Assembly (NCBI GenBank): GCA_910578795.1
Contig: CAJTSD010000008.1
Location: 1-64,000, forward strand
Reading direction: 5' to 3'
Source: an uncultured Lachnospiraceae bacterium
GTDB taxonomy: Bacteria > Bacillota > Clostridia > Lachnospirales > Lachnospiraceae
Length of the DNA stretch: 64,000 nucleotides
Below, piece after piece: positions 8,785 through 17,396 of this stretch. The position numbers were made by a program, and so were the translations under genes. Each line of letters begins with the position of its first letter. Position 1 is the first letter of the stretch. The notes under the pieces were generated by a model, which was given only the letters and a program-made list of their open reading frames with translations, was not told the origin of the DNA and did no database searches.

Positions 8785-9441
8785 TCAATTAATCTCCAAG
8801 CGGTATCCAACCTTATAAACTGCAACAAGATTGTTCTCCCAGCCAAGCTTTTTACGAAGGCGCTGCACATGCAGTTCCAGCGTTCTGCTGTCAGACAGGT
8901 ACTCGTCCCCCCACACTTTTTCATATAACCGCTCCTTAAAAAGCGCTACATTTTTATTCTGTATAAAAAGCACCAAAAGACCGTATTCTTTATTGGTAAG
9001 CGCCACAGGCTTACCGCTGCGCGTCACCTTATGCGCTTCCATATCCACAACGATTTCTCCCGCCGTAAGCACTTTTTCCGCAATATTATACCTGCGCAGC
9101 ACCACCTCAACGCGTGCCACAAGCTCCACGACCTCAAACGGCTTTACCAGGTAGTCCTCCGCGCCAAGCTTTAAGCCCTTCACCCGGTCCTTCACATCAT
9201 GCTTTGCAGTAATGAAAATCACAGGAATCTTTAATGGACGTATGTATTCCATAATGTCATATCCGTCCGCCCCCGGAAGCATAATATCAAGCAGAATCAG
9301 ATCAAAATGCTCCCGTTCAATCAGGTCAATCGCCATAAGTCCGTCCTGGACGGCTTTGCACTGATACCCCGCCGCGGAAAGATTAATATCAATTAAATCA
9401 CATATTGTTTTTTCATCATCTACGATTAATATTTTTATCAT
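8785..9441 (-). CDS. OmpR/PhoB-family response regulator
   Basis: A 218-residue regulator: receiver domain (1-118) with acidic pocket Asp8/Asp9, phospho-acceptor Asp52 (LLDIMLPGADG), the conserved T (FITAKHD) and K (YLVKPF), then a winged-helix DNA-binding domain (about 125-218) with LTNKEYGLL and the recognition-helix segment SRTLELHVQRLRKKLG. The start at 9441 follows GGAGAAGGGG by five bases; an upstream in-frame ATG at 9474 would lie inside the previous gene. It probably controls this operon and wall genes such as the amidase-deacetylase. The target sites are not visible. Confidence 0.93.
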   Translation of the reverse strand: MIKILIVDDEKTICDLIDINLSAAGYQCKAVQDGLMAIDLIEREHFDLILLDIMLPGADGYDIMEYIRPLKIPVIFITAKHDVKDRVKGLKLGAEDYLVKPFEVVELVARVEVVLRRYNIAEKVLTAGEIVVDMEAHKVTRSGKPVALTNKEYGLLVLFIQNKNVALFKERLYEKVWGDEYLSDSRTLELHVQRLRKKLGWENNLVAVYKVGYRLEIN

Positions 9442-9455
9442 TTGTTCCCCTTCTC

Positions 9456-10673
9456 CTATTCCGACCAGCCCCAATAAGCGCGTATCTCATTTAAAAGCAT
9501 CTCCATATTTTCCGCGCCTGTGAATTGGTAACGCTGCACAAAGTCCGTGTCCGTATCAAAACCGCCCGTGCGCTGGTAATATACAGAACATTTATTCTCA
9601 ATCAACAGTTCACCATGCGTACCCTCTTTACTATACTGTGCCCATACGACCAAATCCTTCATCCCGTCGCCATCCATATCCTTTCCGCTCATTCCTTTCA
9701 GCGAATAAAGGTTGTCCATGTCGCCCATCGGCTGAAAGCACCACACAATGTTCCCTTCGGTGTTAATCATATAAATCATAAAAATATCATAGTCCGCCAT
9801 TGAAAATACACCAGGCAGTACCTTAAGCTTCCCTAGCTTTTCGTATGTTCTCCAATAACTCTGCTCCTCTATCACACGAAAGCCGCTGCTTAAAAGCTCC
9901 TGCTGTGTCGTTGCCGTATATAGAAATTCCGTGGAATTGCCATCCCGTACAAACGATATAATGCATTTTGCGCTTTTATTCATGTCAAAGCGGTTGAGTT
10001 TGTCATTAATCCGCCAGTCCCGGTAAAAAGAAACACTGTCCTTTTGCTGAAAAAGAACCTCGCCGATTTTATACATTTTCCCTGCGTAGCTTCCCGAATC
10101 GTTGACGCAGCCCGCAATCAGGATGATATCCATCAGCCCGTCATGGTTCATATCCGCAAATGCCACGGACACCATATCCACAATCGGCTGTGCAAGGCTT
10201 CCTTTGACGGTGTAGTTGCACTCAAGCATATTGGTCTTGTATACAATCGTTCCATCCTTGTCCGCAAGAAAAACTGCCGCCCTGTGATATTTTTTATCAA
10301 TTGCAGTGATAAAACGCACCGTTGGAACACTTTGCAGCACAACTGCGTCCTCACTGCTGATTTGATTGATGTCTGACGGTCTTGTCACCTCCGTGTCTAA
10401 AAGCACTCCGTCTTCATCGGTTTCCGTACTCTTTGTCACCAGCGGAACATCAAACACATGTTTTTCCACGATTTCATAATCCTGTGCCTTGATATCATCC
10501 AGTGTTTCTATCGCCTCGAAAGACCATATATAGTCCTGATATTCTTTTATCGTGTTTTCCTGGGTGTTCTCCTGTGCCCTCACCTGCATGTAAATCACCG
10601 TACTTATGAAAAACACGGCAATACATAGCTTTTGTATTCGTTTTCGGATGTTGTTTTTCCTGCTTTTTTTCAC
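9456..10673 (-). CDS. Secreted FG-GAP/VCBS-like repeat protein
   Basis: A 405-residue protein with a basic start and a signal peptide or anchor (about 12-33). Two calcium-loop motifs of the FG-GAP/VCBS or dockerin-like type are visible: DMNHDGLMD near residue 174 and DMDGDGMKD near 331, each followed by a short beta strand. Such repeats usually form beta-propeller units. No enzymatic motif is seen. The start codon is GTG with GGGTG eight bases upstream, behind a good promoter. As the first gene of the two-component operon it may supply an extracellular signal or sensor partner for the kinase. Confidence 0.6.
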   Translation of the reverse strand: MKKSRKNNIRKRIQKLCIAVFFISTVIYMQVRAQENTQENTIKEYQDYIWSFEAIETLDDIKAQDYEIVEKHVFDVPLVTKSTETDEDGVLLDTEVTRPSDINQISSEDAVVLQSVPTVRFITAIDKKYHRAAVFLADKDGTIVYKTNMLECNYTVKGSLAQPIVDMVSVAFADMNHDGLMDIILIAGCVNDSGSYAGKMYKIGEVLFQQKDSVSFYRDWRINDKLNRFDMNKSAKCIISFVRDGNSTEFLYTATTQQELLSSGFRVIEEQSYWRTYEKLGKLKVLPGVFSMADYDIFMIYMINTEGNIVWCFQPMGDMDNLYSLKGMSGKDMDGDGMKDLVVWAQYSKEGTHGELLIENKCSVYYQRTGGFDTDTDFVQRYQFTGAENMEMLLNEIRAYWGWSE

Positions 10674-10697
10674 GGTATCATCACCCTTTCATTTTTC

Positions 10698-10726
10698 AGT
10701 ATAGCATTAACGTTTTTTTTCCTCAA
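10698..10726 (-). promoter_or_regulatory. Promoter of the two-component operon
   Basis: TTGAGG (10721-10726) and TATACT (10698-10703) on the minus strand, spaced 17 bases, with an extended -10 TG. It lies about 25 bases upstream of the GTG of the FG-GAP-like gene. Confidence 0.6.
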
Positions 10727-10874
10727 TTCTTTTTGGCAATTCTTTTTGCATCCTTTTTGCATCATTGTGTTTCTTTTGACTGCAATTTTTGCTATAGTTT
10801 TCATATACTGTGTGTCATTATCGTTATACTGCCGTCATACGGTTATCATTTGGCACGAAAAAGGAGAGGCGCAA

Positions 10875-12026
10875 ATGCATTATTTAAAAAAAATACATTT
10901 TATTATCAATATGATTCTAGTTACTGCGAGCAGTATTTTATTCCTTGGTTCCTGCGCGAAAAACATCAATTATACGCCCGTTTCCAAGACAGGCTTTGCA
11001 TTTGATACCGTTGTTACGATTACCGTCTACGACAAAGAAAAGAGCAATGTTTTAGATGCGTGCTTTGAATTGTGTGAAACATATGAATCATTGTTCAGCG
11101 CGACACGGACAGACTCGGAAGTCTGGAAAATCAACCACAGCGGCGGCACGCCTGTTGCGGTTTCTTTTGATACGGCAGCGCTCATTCAGGCGGCGCTTTT
11201 TTGGTGCGATACATCAGACGGCGCTTTGGATTTGACGCTGCTGCCAATTGCCGAGGAATGGCATATCAAGGAGCAAATGACACAAGTGTCAGAAAACCCG
11301 GATTATGAATATGATATCCCGGATGCATCTACACTGGACCGGCTGCTTACACATGTCAATTATAAAAATGTGGTAATTTATGATGAAAATGGAACAGCCG
11401 TCGCTTACGATGAACCGCTTTCCAGGGAAGCTTCGTACCGCGTACAGCTTTTAGACCGCAACGCCGCCATTGATTTAGGATTTCTTGCAAAAGGATATGT
11501 TGCGGACAGACTGAAGGAATTTATGATTTCTAAAGGCGTTGAGAGCGGCGTAATCAGCCTTGGCGGAAATATTCTTTTAATCGGAAAAAAACCGGACGGT
11601 TCAGCATATCAGATTGGCATACAAAAACCCTTTGGAAATGCCGGGGAACTCATTGACACGGTACAGGAAACTGACACGAGTGTCGTTTCTTCGGGGTGTT
11701 ATGAACGCTATTTTTCACTTCCTGAAAACGGACGGATTTACCATCATATTTTTGATACGGCGACCGGAGCCCCTGTACAAAATAATCTCCTTGGAGTGAC
11801 AATCATTTGCGATTCGTCGCTGCAAGGAGATGCGTTAAGCACATACTGTTATATTTTAGGGCTTGAGGAAGGAATGAAGCTTGTGCAGTCGCTTGACGGG
11901 GTTGATGCTATATTTGTGACGCAGGATTATGAGATGATTAAAAGCCCCTCTTCCCATTCCGGTTCACAAGCTCCATCCGCCCCATATCAAGCCGCCTGTA
12001 AAAACAGTTATTCGCCACCCCGTTAA
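10875..12026 (+). CDS. apbE: ApbE family FAD:protein FMN transferase lipoprotein
   Basis: A 383-residue lipoprotein that attaches FMN to Thr/Ser of target proteins such as RnfG/RnfD, NqrB/C or extracellular flavoproteins. The signal peptide ends in a lipobox LGSC near residue 29. ApbE signatures follow: FDTVVTITVYD, DLGFLAKGYVAD, SLGGNILLIG, YQIGIQKP, HIFDTATGAP and the metal/catalytic SLQGDALSTYCYILG. The ATG at 10875 has AGGAGAGG about six bases upstream; the frame stays open 243 bases further upstream but lacks a ribosome site there. Its last 89 bases overlap the end of hisI on the other strand, so the tail beyond about residue 355 is an antisense-constrained extension. No target flavoprotein gene is nearby. 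Confidence 0.9.
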   Translation: MHYLKKIHFIINMILVTASSILFLGSCAKNINYTPVSKTGFAFDTVVTITVYDKEKSNVLDACFELCETYESLFSATRTDSEVWKINHSGGTPVAVSFDTAALIQAALFWCDTSDGALDLTLLPIAEEWHIKEQMTQVSENPDYEYDIPDASTLDRLLTHVNYKNVVIYDENGTAVAYDEPLSREASYRVQLLDRNAAIDLGFLAKGYVADRLKEFMISKGVESGVISLGGNILLIGKKPDGSAYQIGIQKPFGNAGELIDTVQETDTSVVSSGCYERYFSLPENGRIYHHIFDTATGAPVQNNLLGVTIICDSSLQGDALSTYCYILGLEEGMKLVQSLDGVDAIFVTQDYEMIKSPSSHSGSQAPSAPYQAACKNSYSPPR

Positions 12027-12351
12027 AGGACGTATGGCAGATATTCCCCTTAAGCGGACGCACTTTATAAACCAGCGAATTCTGTTCACAGTTAACCCAA
12101 ACCTCCAACAGTTCAAACTCATTTCCAGAAGTCTTGCCCTTATGCCAAAGTTCGTTTCTTGATGTGCTCCAAAGCACAAGGCGGCGCAACCGCACCGACT
12201 CCAAAAATGCTGCCTCGTTCGTGTAGGCGACAAGGATGACTTCGTTTGTATCCGCGTTCTGAATTGCCACCGGAATCACCTCCTGCCCCTCCATCCGCGC
12301 AATCTTTTGAAAATCAAGCCTTAATTCATTCGTTTCTTCAATATATCCCAT
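11938..12351 (-). CDS. Divergent HisI (phosphoribosyl-AMP cyclohydrolase-like) protein
   Basis: A 137-residue protein of the HisI fold: VILVAYTNEAAF, WSTSRNELWHKGKTSGN and ICHT/CF near the end. HisI opens the purine ring of PR-AMP in histidine synthesis. Two features depart from the family. The acidic metal cluster, normally DCDxD, reads NCEQN (87-91), and the two late cysteines (105 and 116) are 11 apart instead of the usual 7 through an insertion. No other histidine gene is near. It may be a degraded cyclohydrolase or a paralogue with another substrate. The ribosome site GAAAGGAG lies 13 bases upstream. Its 3' end overlaps apbE. Confidence 0.75.
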   Translation of the reverse strand: MGYIEETNELRLDFQKIARMEGQEVIPVAIQNADTNEVILVAYTNEAAFLESVRLRRLVLWSTSRNELWHKGKTSGNEFELLEVWVNCEQNSLVYKVRPLKGNICHTSFNGVANNCFYRRLDMGRMELVNRNGKRGF

Positions 12352-12393
12352 ATTTATAACGTTGCTCCTTTCATAGCCTGCAAATCTGTGCTG

Positions 12394-13362
12394 TCAGGCT
12401 TTTTCCATATCCTGCCTGTTTCTCATAAAATCATATTTTAGCTTCAGCATATTGCGTAACTGCTTCAAAATATAAAACAGCACCGCCCGCGCTTCAAATT
12501 CCTCTCTCGTCTGCGGCAGTGGGCGCGTCGCCATACGGCTTAAAAATGCGTCTGTTTTTGCAAGCAGCCCCTCCACCGTATTCTCACGGTAATACCCCTC
12601 CTCAATCTTTCGAATCAGTGCGGCAACCTGGATTGCCTGCTGGGGAAGATACGCAAGTCCCTTGATATTTTCATACACTTCCCTTAAAATAGTGCTCTGT
12701 TCCTCGCGCATTTCAACATAGTCAATCTCATACGTGTCATCCGACAGCACGGAATTATCATAATTTTCAATCGCGCAAAACCTTGCCTTCGATAATGCCT
12801 CTTCCAAAGCGGTAAAACAGCCGCTCCCGTACGCCCCGCGGTCTTCCTGCACAAGCCATTCTGACATCCGGTGCAGGATGCCCTTTATCTGATTGTCCAC
12901 TTCATCCGAGAGGATGTCAAACTGATGTTTCTTTTTGTGCAGATGCAGATTCACAAGCACACCAAACGATGTTCCCACGAAAAACAACAGGACTTCATTC
13001 AGTACAAGCCGTCCTGTCATGTCCCGTTCCGTCAGAAAATGCGTCACAAGCACCGACACCATCGCAAGCGCCTCCACCCATTTCATCCGAAAGCACAGCA
13101 GCGCAAAGAAAAACAAAAATACCGCAAACGCCGCAATATTGTACCCGAATACCCCAAAGCAGGCTGCCGCCAAAAGAAATGCACAGCAGAGCGCTGCCGC
13201 CCGTTTCAGTGCCGTCCAAATCGTTTCACGCTTTGTATTTTGGATACTTAATACCGTAATAATTCCCGCTGTCGCCGAATAGTTCAGACCAAGCCAGTCC
13301 GCAACCACAATCGCAAGTACGGCAGCAGCCGATATTTTAAAGCTTTTCTTGAATGTTTCCAT
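12394..13362 (-). CDS. ArAE/FUSC-type membrane protein
   Basis: A 322-residue protein of the aromatic acid exporter (DUF939, ArAE_1) family. The N-terminal half (about 8-140) holds five or six hydrophobic helices with the family start SAAAVLAIVVADWLGLNYS and TAGIITVLSIQNTKRET. The C-terminal half (about 145-322) is a soluble helical domain. Family members are thought to export or buffer aromatic acids or to act on the envelope, but the substrate in Clostridia is not known. The ATG follows GGGG by five bases. It is 42 bases upstream of hisI and 33 bases downstream of the thioesterase gene on one strand. Confidence 0.8.
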   Translation of the reverse strand: METFKKSFKISAAAVLAIVVADWLGLNYSATAGIITVLSIQNTKRETIWTALKRAAALCCAFLLAAACFGVFGYNIAAFAVFLFFFALLCFRMKWVEALAMVSVLVTHFLTERDMTGRLVLNEVLLFFVGTSFGVLVNLHLHKKKHQFDILSDEVDNQIKGILHRMSEWLVQEDRGAYGSGCFTALEEALSKARFCAIENYDNSVLSDDTYEIDYVEMREEQSTILREVYENIKGLAYLPQQAIQVAALIRKIEEGYYRENTVEGLLAKTDAFLSRMATRPLPQTREEFEARAVLFYILKQLRNMLKLKYDFMRNRQDMEKA

Positions 13363-13395
13363 GCAGTCCCCTTATATCAAAATCCATTATCATCA

Positions 13396-13824
13396 TTACA
13401 ATGTAAGCATTGCGCGGAACCGTCCGTCAATTTCAGGGAATTTTTTCTTTAAGGACATCGGGCGGTATTCCCGATTTAAAAAGCAGTGTGCGCTCGTTCC
13501 CGTTGTCGTCAGCTCGCCCGTCTTTGTGTTGGTAAACGCATATTCCAGCTCCATCTTTATCCCCGAATAACGCACCACCTTTACCCTGATTTCCACGCAG
13601 TCATCAAAATGTACCATGCTTCGGTACTGGCACGATACGGAAAGCACCGGAATGATAATTCCCATATCCTCCAATGCTTTATATGGCACTCCGCATTGAC
13701 TCATAAAGTCAAGGCGTGCCTCCTCCATCCAGCGGATGTAATTGGAATGGTGAATGATGCCCATTTGGTCCGTTTCATAATAGTGTGCGTGATGTATATA
13801 GGGTTTTATACTGATTTCTTCCAT
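13396..13824 (-). CDS. Hot-dog fold acyl-CoA thioesterase (4HBT/YbgC type)
   Basis: A 142-residue single-domain thioesterase. The diagnostic YYETDQMGIIHHSNYIRWM (about 15-33) places the catalytic Asp and the His-containing loop of the 4-hydroxybenzoyl-CoA/YbgC family. It hydrolyses acyl-CoA thioesters in the cytoplasm; the chain length cannot be read from the sequence. GGGAG lies seven bases before the ATG. It is set between a small membrane protein and the ArAE gene on the same strand, with gaps of 12 and 33 bases, so co-transcription is likely. Confidence 0.88.
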   Translation of the reverse strand: MEEISIKPYIHHAHYYETDQMGIIHHSNYIRWMEEARLDFMSQCGVPYKALEDMGIIIPVLSVSCQYRSMVHFDDCVEIRVKVVRYSGIKMELEYAFTNTKTGELTTTGTSAHCFLNREYRPMSLKKKFPEIDGRFRAMLTL

Positions 13825-13836
13825 TTTTAGTCTCCC

Positions 13837-14100
13837 TTATTTTTTCTTCCGAACAAGAAGCGCAAACAGCGCAACCGACAATCCGATAATCAAACCGCCT
13901 GCCATCACCAATGCCCACCAAACGCCGTCGCCAATCTTCCCTGCAAGGAAAATCGAGGTCGGACCGTCCACCTTTCCAATCACCGAATACGTCACCGCCT
14001 TTTTCGTCATAGACGTGACACCCACGCCAAAAAGCCCCGCGCCAATCGCCGCCAATACAATTGTTAATCCTTTTTTCATCTTGAACTTTACCCCTTTCAT
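13837..14100 (-). CDS. Small two-helix membrane protein
   Basis: An 87-residue hydrophobic protein. The first helix (about 10-28) is followed by a short extracytoplasmic loop and a second helix (about 58-82), with a basic tail (RKKK). No family is recognised. Two starts are possible: the ATG at 14100 with AGAGGA upstream, or an ATG seven codons later with GGGG at 11 bases; I kept the first. It sits 12 bases from both the ABC exporter and the thioesterase, so it is probably part of that operon. Confidence 0.6.
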   Translation of the reverse strand: MKGVKFKMKKGLTIVLAAIGAGLFGVGVTSMTKKAVTYSVIGKVDGPTSIFLAGKIGDGVWWALVMAGGLIIGLSVALFALLVRKKK

Positions 14101-14111
14101 AGTCTTTCCTC

Positions 14112-15938
14112 TTAGCTCTGCAAAACCTTCATCCTGTAAAATGCCCCCTTCTTAGCCATTAGCTCATCGTACGTCCCATACTCCACACAGTTCCCGTCCG
14201 CAATCACGGCAATCTTGTCTGCCTCACGGATGGTCGAAAGCCTGTGCGCCACGATAAAGGTTGTCCTTCCTTTGACTAAGTTGTTGATTGCCTCCTGTAT
14301 CATTTTCTCCGATATGCTGTCAAGCGCCGAAGTTGCCTCATCAAGCACGATAATCTTCGGGTTACGGATTAACGCCCTTGCAATCGCAATTCTCTGCCGC
14401 TGTCCACCGGAAAGCTTGCCGCCGTGTTCCCCCACCTGGGTATCCAGTCCGTTCGGCAGACTGTCTATCAAATCCGACAGATTTGCCGCCTTCACCACAT
14501 CAAGCAGGTTCTCCTCACGCACATCCTCACATCCATATGTAATATTTTCCCTGATTGTGCCAGAAAAAAGGATGGAGGTCTGCGGCACCACCGCAAGATG
14601 CCTTCGGTATGTCCGCAAATCAATCGTGCTCAAATCATTCCCGTCTAACAGCAATGCTCCACTTTCCGCCATATGAAACCCGATTACCATATTTAAAATT
14701 GTAGATTTTCCCGCACCCGACTCACCGACAAAAGCAATCGTTTCTCCCTTCGCCACATGCAGGTTAAAATCGTGAAGTACCTTATTCTCATTATTTTTAT
14801 AATGAAAGCCTACATTTTGGAAATCAAACACACCTTCCACATCTGCAAGCTGTTTTTTACCCTCATTGCGCTCAATGTCCTCCGACAAAAGAATCTCCCC
14901 AATCGAATTGACGGATTCAATTCCCTTCGTAATTGTCGGCAAAAGTGTGACAATCGCCGAAACCTGATTAACCACCGTCGCAAAATAGCTTTGATAAAGG
15001 GTAATATCCCCAACCTGAATGCTTCCCTTGATTGCAAGGTATCCCGTAAAAGCAAGGCACACCACCTGAAAAAGCTGGAAAATTGCCCAGCCCACCGAAC
15101 CAAAAAGCGCCTGCACCACATCGAGCCGATAGCCCTTTTCCGCCACAGTAAGAAGCTGCGCACTCATTTTATCCGCTTCCTTATCCTCCAGCGCATGCGC
15201 CCTTGTCACAGGGACAAGCTGCACCATCTCCATAATGCGCGCCGATGTTTCCTCCATCTCCTTACGAAACTCCGTGTTCCGCCTGCGCATGACATTGCGA
15301 AACGATACCATTGTCACCGCCGCTACAGGTGCCGCAAAGACAAAAAACACCAATACCGTTTTGCTCTTTGTCCCCGTCACCACAAGCGCGACCACAATAT
15401 TGAGCGTAATGTTTAAAATGCTCAAAAACATCTGCGTTGAGAGCGTTTCCACTGCCTCCACGTCACGCATAATCTTTGAATGCAGACGTCCCGACTGCGT
15501 TTCCACATGGTACGAAATCGACAGCTGCTGCAGCTTGCGCACCAATGCCTTTCGAAGTCCCGTTTCCACATAGCGCGTCGCAAGACTTTTATATGCGGTA
15601 TACATATAATTCATCGGTACGTTGATTGCAATTAAAAGCCCCTCAAAAATCGTATAAATAATGATATTCCTTACCGTATTCGGATTCTGGCTTGTCACAT
15701 CGTTAATAATATTTGCCGTCACAATCGGAAGCACCCACACGCAGGCATGCTTGATAAAAAAACAAATCACTGCCATGACAAACTTATGGTAGTTTCCCCG
15801 ATATAAAGAAAGCAAAATTTTCATCGGGTGCCCCTTATGCCTGCGGTAGCTTTCAATAAACCAGTTCTCTGTGTCAAAGCTCTTTCGCGGAGCCATTTTT
15901 CTGTTAAAATCCTTCATAAACGCCTCCATAATTCTCAT
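14112..15938 (-). CDS. ABC transporter, fused permease and ATPase
   Basis: A half-transporter of about 608 residues: a type I exporter membrane domain (about 55-340, six helices) and a nucleotide-binding domain (about 370-605) with Walker A GESGAGKST, signature LSGGQRQRIAIARAL, Walker B IIVLDEATSALD and the switch His (IVAHRLST). It should work as a homodimer or with an unlinked partner to export lipids, peptides or drugs; the substrate cannot be read. Three in-frame ATGs compete: 15950 lies inside a hairpin without a ribosome site, 15938 has GGGAG at five bases and 15917 has GGAGG at five bases. I chose 15938; 15917 is equally possible. Confidence 0.88.
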   Translation of the reverse strand: MRIMEAFMKDFNRKMAPRKSFDTENWFIESYRRHKGHPMKILLSLYRGNYHKFVMAVICFFIKHACVWVLPIVTANIINDVTSQNPNTVRNIIIYTIFEGLLIAINVPMNYMYTAYKSLATRYVETGLRKALVRKLQQLSISYHVETQSGRLHSKIMRDVEAVETLSTQMFLSILNITLNIVVALVVTGTKSKTVLVFFVFAAPVAAVTMVSFRNVMRRRNTEFRKEMEETSARIMEMVQLVPVTRAHALEDKEADKMSAQLLTVAEKGYRLDVVQALFGSVGWAIFQLFQVVCLAFTGYLAIKGSIQVGDITLYQSYFATVVNQVSAIVTLLPTITKGIESVNSIGEILLSEDIERNEGKKQLADVEGVFDFQNVGFHYKNNENKVLHDFNLHVAKGETIAFVGESGAGKSTILNMVIGFHMAESGALLLDGNDLSTIDLRTYRRHLAVVPQTSILFSGTIRENITYGCEDVREENLLDVVKAANLSDLIDSLPNGLDTQVGEHGGKLSGGQRQRIAIARALIRNPKIIVLDEATSALDSISEKMIQEAINNLVKGRTTFIVAHRLSTIREADKIAVIADGNCVEYGTYDELMAKKGAFYRMKVLQS

Positions 15939-15949
15939 GTTAACTCCCA

Positions 15950-15971
15950 TATGCCCGCTTTAGTGGGCATA
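15950..15971 (-). repeat. Hairpin at the 5' end of the ABC exporter gene
   Basis: TATGCCC and GGGCATA form a perfect seven-base-pair stem with an eight-base loop. On the minus strand it lies just after pgeF and ends against the ABC exporter start region. No U-tract follows, so it is not a typical terminator. It may protect or separate the mRNA segments. Confidence 0.5.
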
Positions 15972-15998
15972 CAAATCAGGATGTGTAAAATTTTAATT

Positions 15999-16919
15999 TC
16001 ATACTAACATCATAAACGCCCCTAAATTTCCACGCCTGCCCTTGCTCGCCCGATGGCTGAACAACAAATCCGGATTGCAGCAGGTGCATACGTCCGTCAC
16101 CTCTATGTTTTCATCCGGTACGCCCGCATCACGAAATACCCTGAAATTTGCATACCACAGATTCAGCTGGTATTTTCCGTTTTCCTTTTTATAAAAAAGA
16201 CAATTCCTGATATCCTGCTGCGTAATCTCCTCCCGGTACCGCACAAGAAATTCATGCGCCATAGCATCATTTGCAGGAAACGCCGTTTCAAAAGCAAGCG
16301 CAACATCCTCGCTCACCTCATAACATCCCTGGCAAATCGAAGGCGCTATCGCCACCTGCACATCCTCTGCGTTCGTGCCGTATTCGCGTGCCATACAGTC
16401 TAAAATAACCTTCCCCATATGCTCCACCGTACCGCGCCATCCGGAATGCGACAAGCCTATTGAATGACTGACAGGGTCAACAATAAATAACGGTACGCAA
16501 TCCGCAAAAAACGTGGCAAGTATAATACCACTCTCATTCGTAATTAAACCGTCTACATCTGTATAATCCTGCTCACGCGCAACACCTTTTCCCTTATCGG
16601 AAGAAGTAACCTTACGCACATTTGTCGTATGCGTCTGCTGCGAACATACAATGTCCTCAGGCAGCTTCCCGAAATGTGCGGCAATTCTTCTGAAATTCTC
16701 ATCAACACATTCCCGCGCGTCGCCCTGCGAAAAGCTAAAATTCAGCGTCGCCGTATGCCCTGTACTCACGCCGCCCGTCCGCGTCGTAAAACAGTGCTCC
16801 ACAATTCCCGTCTGCGCAAGATTCGCAAACGTAAAATACATCATTTCCGGATTGTCCTTATCTGATGCAAGCCGGCATGCATTCCTGCTTCCCTGCCGGA
16901 CGATCTGCTCTGCTTTCAT
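15999..16919 (-). CDS. pgeF: PgeF/YfiH laccase-domain protein (peptidoglycan editing factor)
   Basis: A 306-residue multicopper-oxidase-like (DUF152/YlmD) protein. Family members remove wrongly incorporated serine from peptidoglycan precursors in E. coli, and some act as purine nucleoside phosphorylases. Metal-site motifs are visible: CSQQTHT (about 92-98), ATFFADCVPLF (about 135-145) and HSGWRGT (about 157-163). It is slightly longer than usual at the N-terminus. GAAAGGAG lies 12 bases from the ATG. It is downstream of yraN with a 112-base gap, in which I see only the short repeat TGACAC/GTGTCA near the end of yraN. Confidence 0.88.
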   Translation of the reverse strand: MKAEQIVRQGSRNACRLASDKDNPEMMYFTFANLAQTGIVEHCFTTRTGGVSTGHTATLNFSFSQGDARECVDENFRRIAAHFGKLPEDIVCSQQTHTTNVRKVTSSDKGKGVAREQDYTDVDGLITNESGIILATFFADCVPLFIVDPVSHSIGLSHSGWRGTVEHMGKVILDCMAREYGTNAEDVQVAIAPSICQGCYEVSEDVALAFETAFPANDAMAHEFLVRYREEITQQDIRNCLFYKKENGKYQLNLWYANFRVFRDAGVPDENIEVTDVCTCCNPDLLFSHRASKGRRGNLGAFMMLV

Positions 16920-17031
16920 AACAATGACCTGCTCCTTTCACAGCCTGCAAATTCTCCCATTTCTGCCAAATTCCGCCATACCCCCTCCTGCTGCCAGGCG
17001 GAAACACACAAGACCGATTATGACACCTGTG

Positions 17032-17388
17032 TCAGGTATAGATATGTGAAAACGCATTTTTATACCACGTAATCTCTTCCCCCTCAATCGCCACCACATC
17101 ATAACGCACCGCCGAAAATTCCCCCATGCCGTGTGTCATACGGTAATAGTCCGCCACACGGCATATTGTCTTTTGTTTTGTATAATGAACAGCCTGTGCA
17201 GGCGTTCCCTTCTGAGCCGTTCTGCGGTACTTCACCTCAAAAAATACCGTATACGCACCGTCCCTGCCAATTAGGTCAATCTCACCCCTGCGGTTCCTGT
17301 AATTACACTCCAATATTTTCACACCGCGGCGCTGCAAATAACCTGCCGCCATCTGCTCATATTCCGCACCCTTTTTCCTGGTATTCAT
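17032..17388 (-). CDS. yraN: YraN family endonuclease-like protein (UPF0102)
   Basis: A 118-residue protein of the UPF0102 family. The restriction-enzyme-like core is clear: GAEYEQMAAGYL, then RNRRGEIDLIGRDG and FFEVKYRR, which give the E/D/ExK residues of the PD-(D/E)XK fold. Its function in bacteria is not settled; a role in DNA handling is assumed from the fold. It follows the FlhB-like gene by eight bases on the same strand, the usual place for yraN near rnhB in Firmicutes. Confidence 0.92.
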   Translation of the reverse strand: MNTRKKGAEYEQMAAGYLQRRGVKILECNYRNRRGEIDLIGRDGAYTVFFEVKYRRTAQKGTPAQAVHYTKQKTICRVADYYRMTHGMGEFSAVRYDVVAIEGEEITWYKNAFSHIYT

Positions 17389-17396
17389 AAATGCCC

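Noticed and set aside
10632..10874. Open frame extending ApbE upstream by 81 codons
   Set aside because: The upstream part is Phe-rich, has no ribosome site and overlaps the divergent promoter; the ATG at 10875 has a good site and gives a proper lipoprotein signal.
17020..17036. TGACAC/GTGTCA repeat after yraN
   Set aside because: The arms are only six bases, have no T-tract and overlap the stop region, so no regulatory role can be supported.
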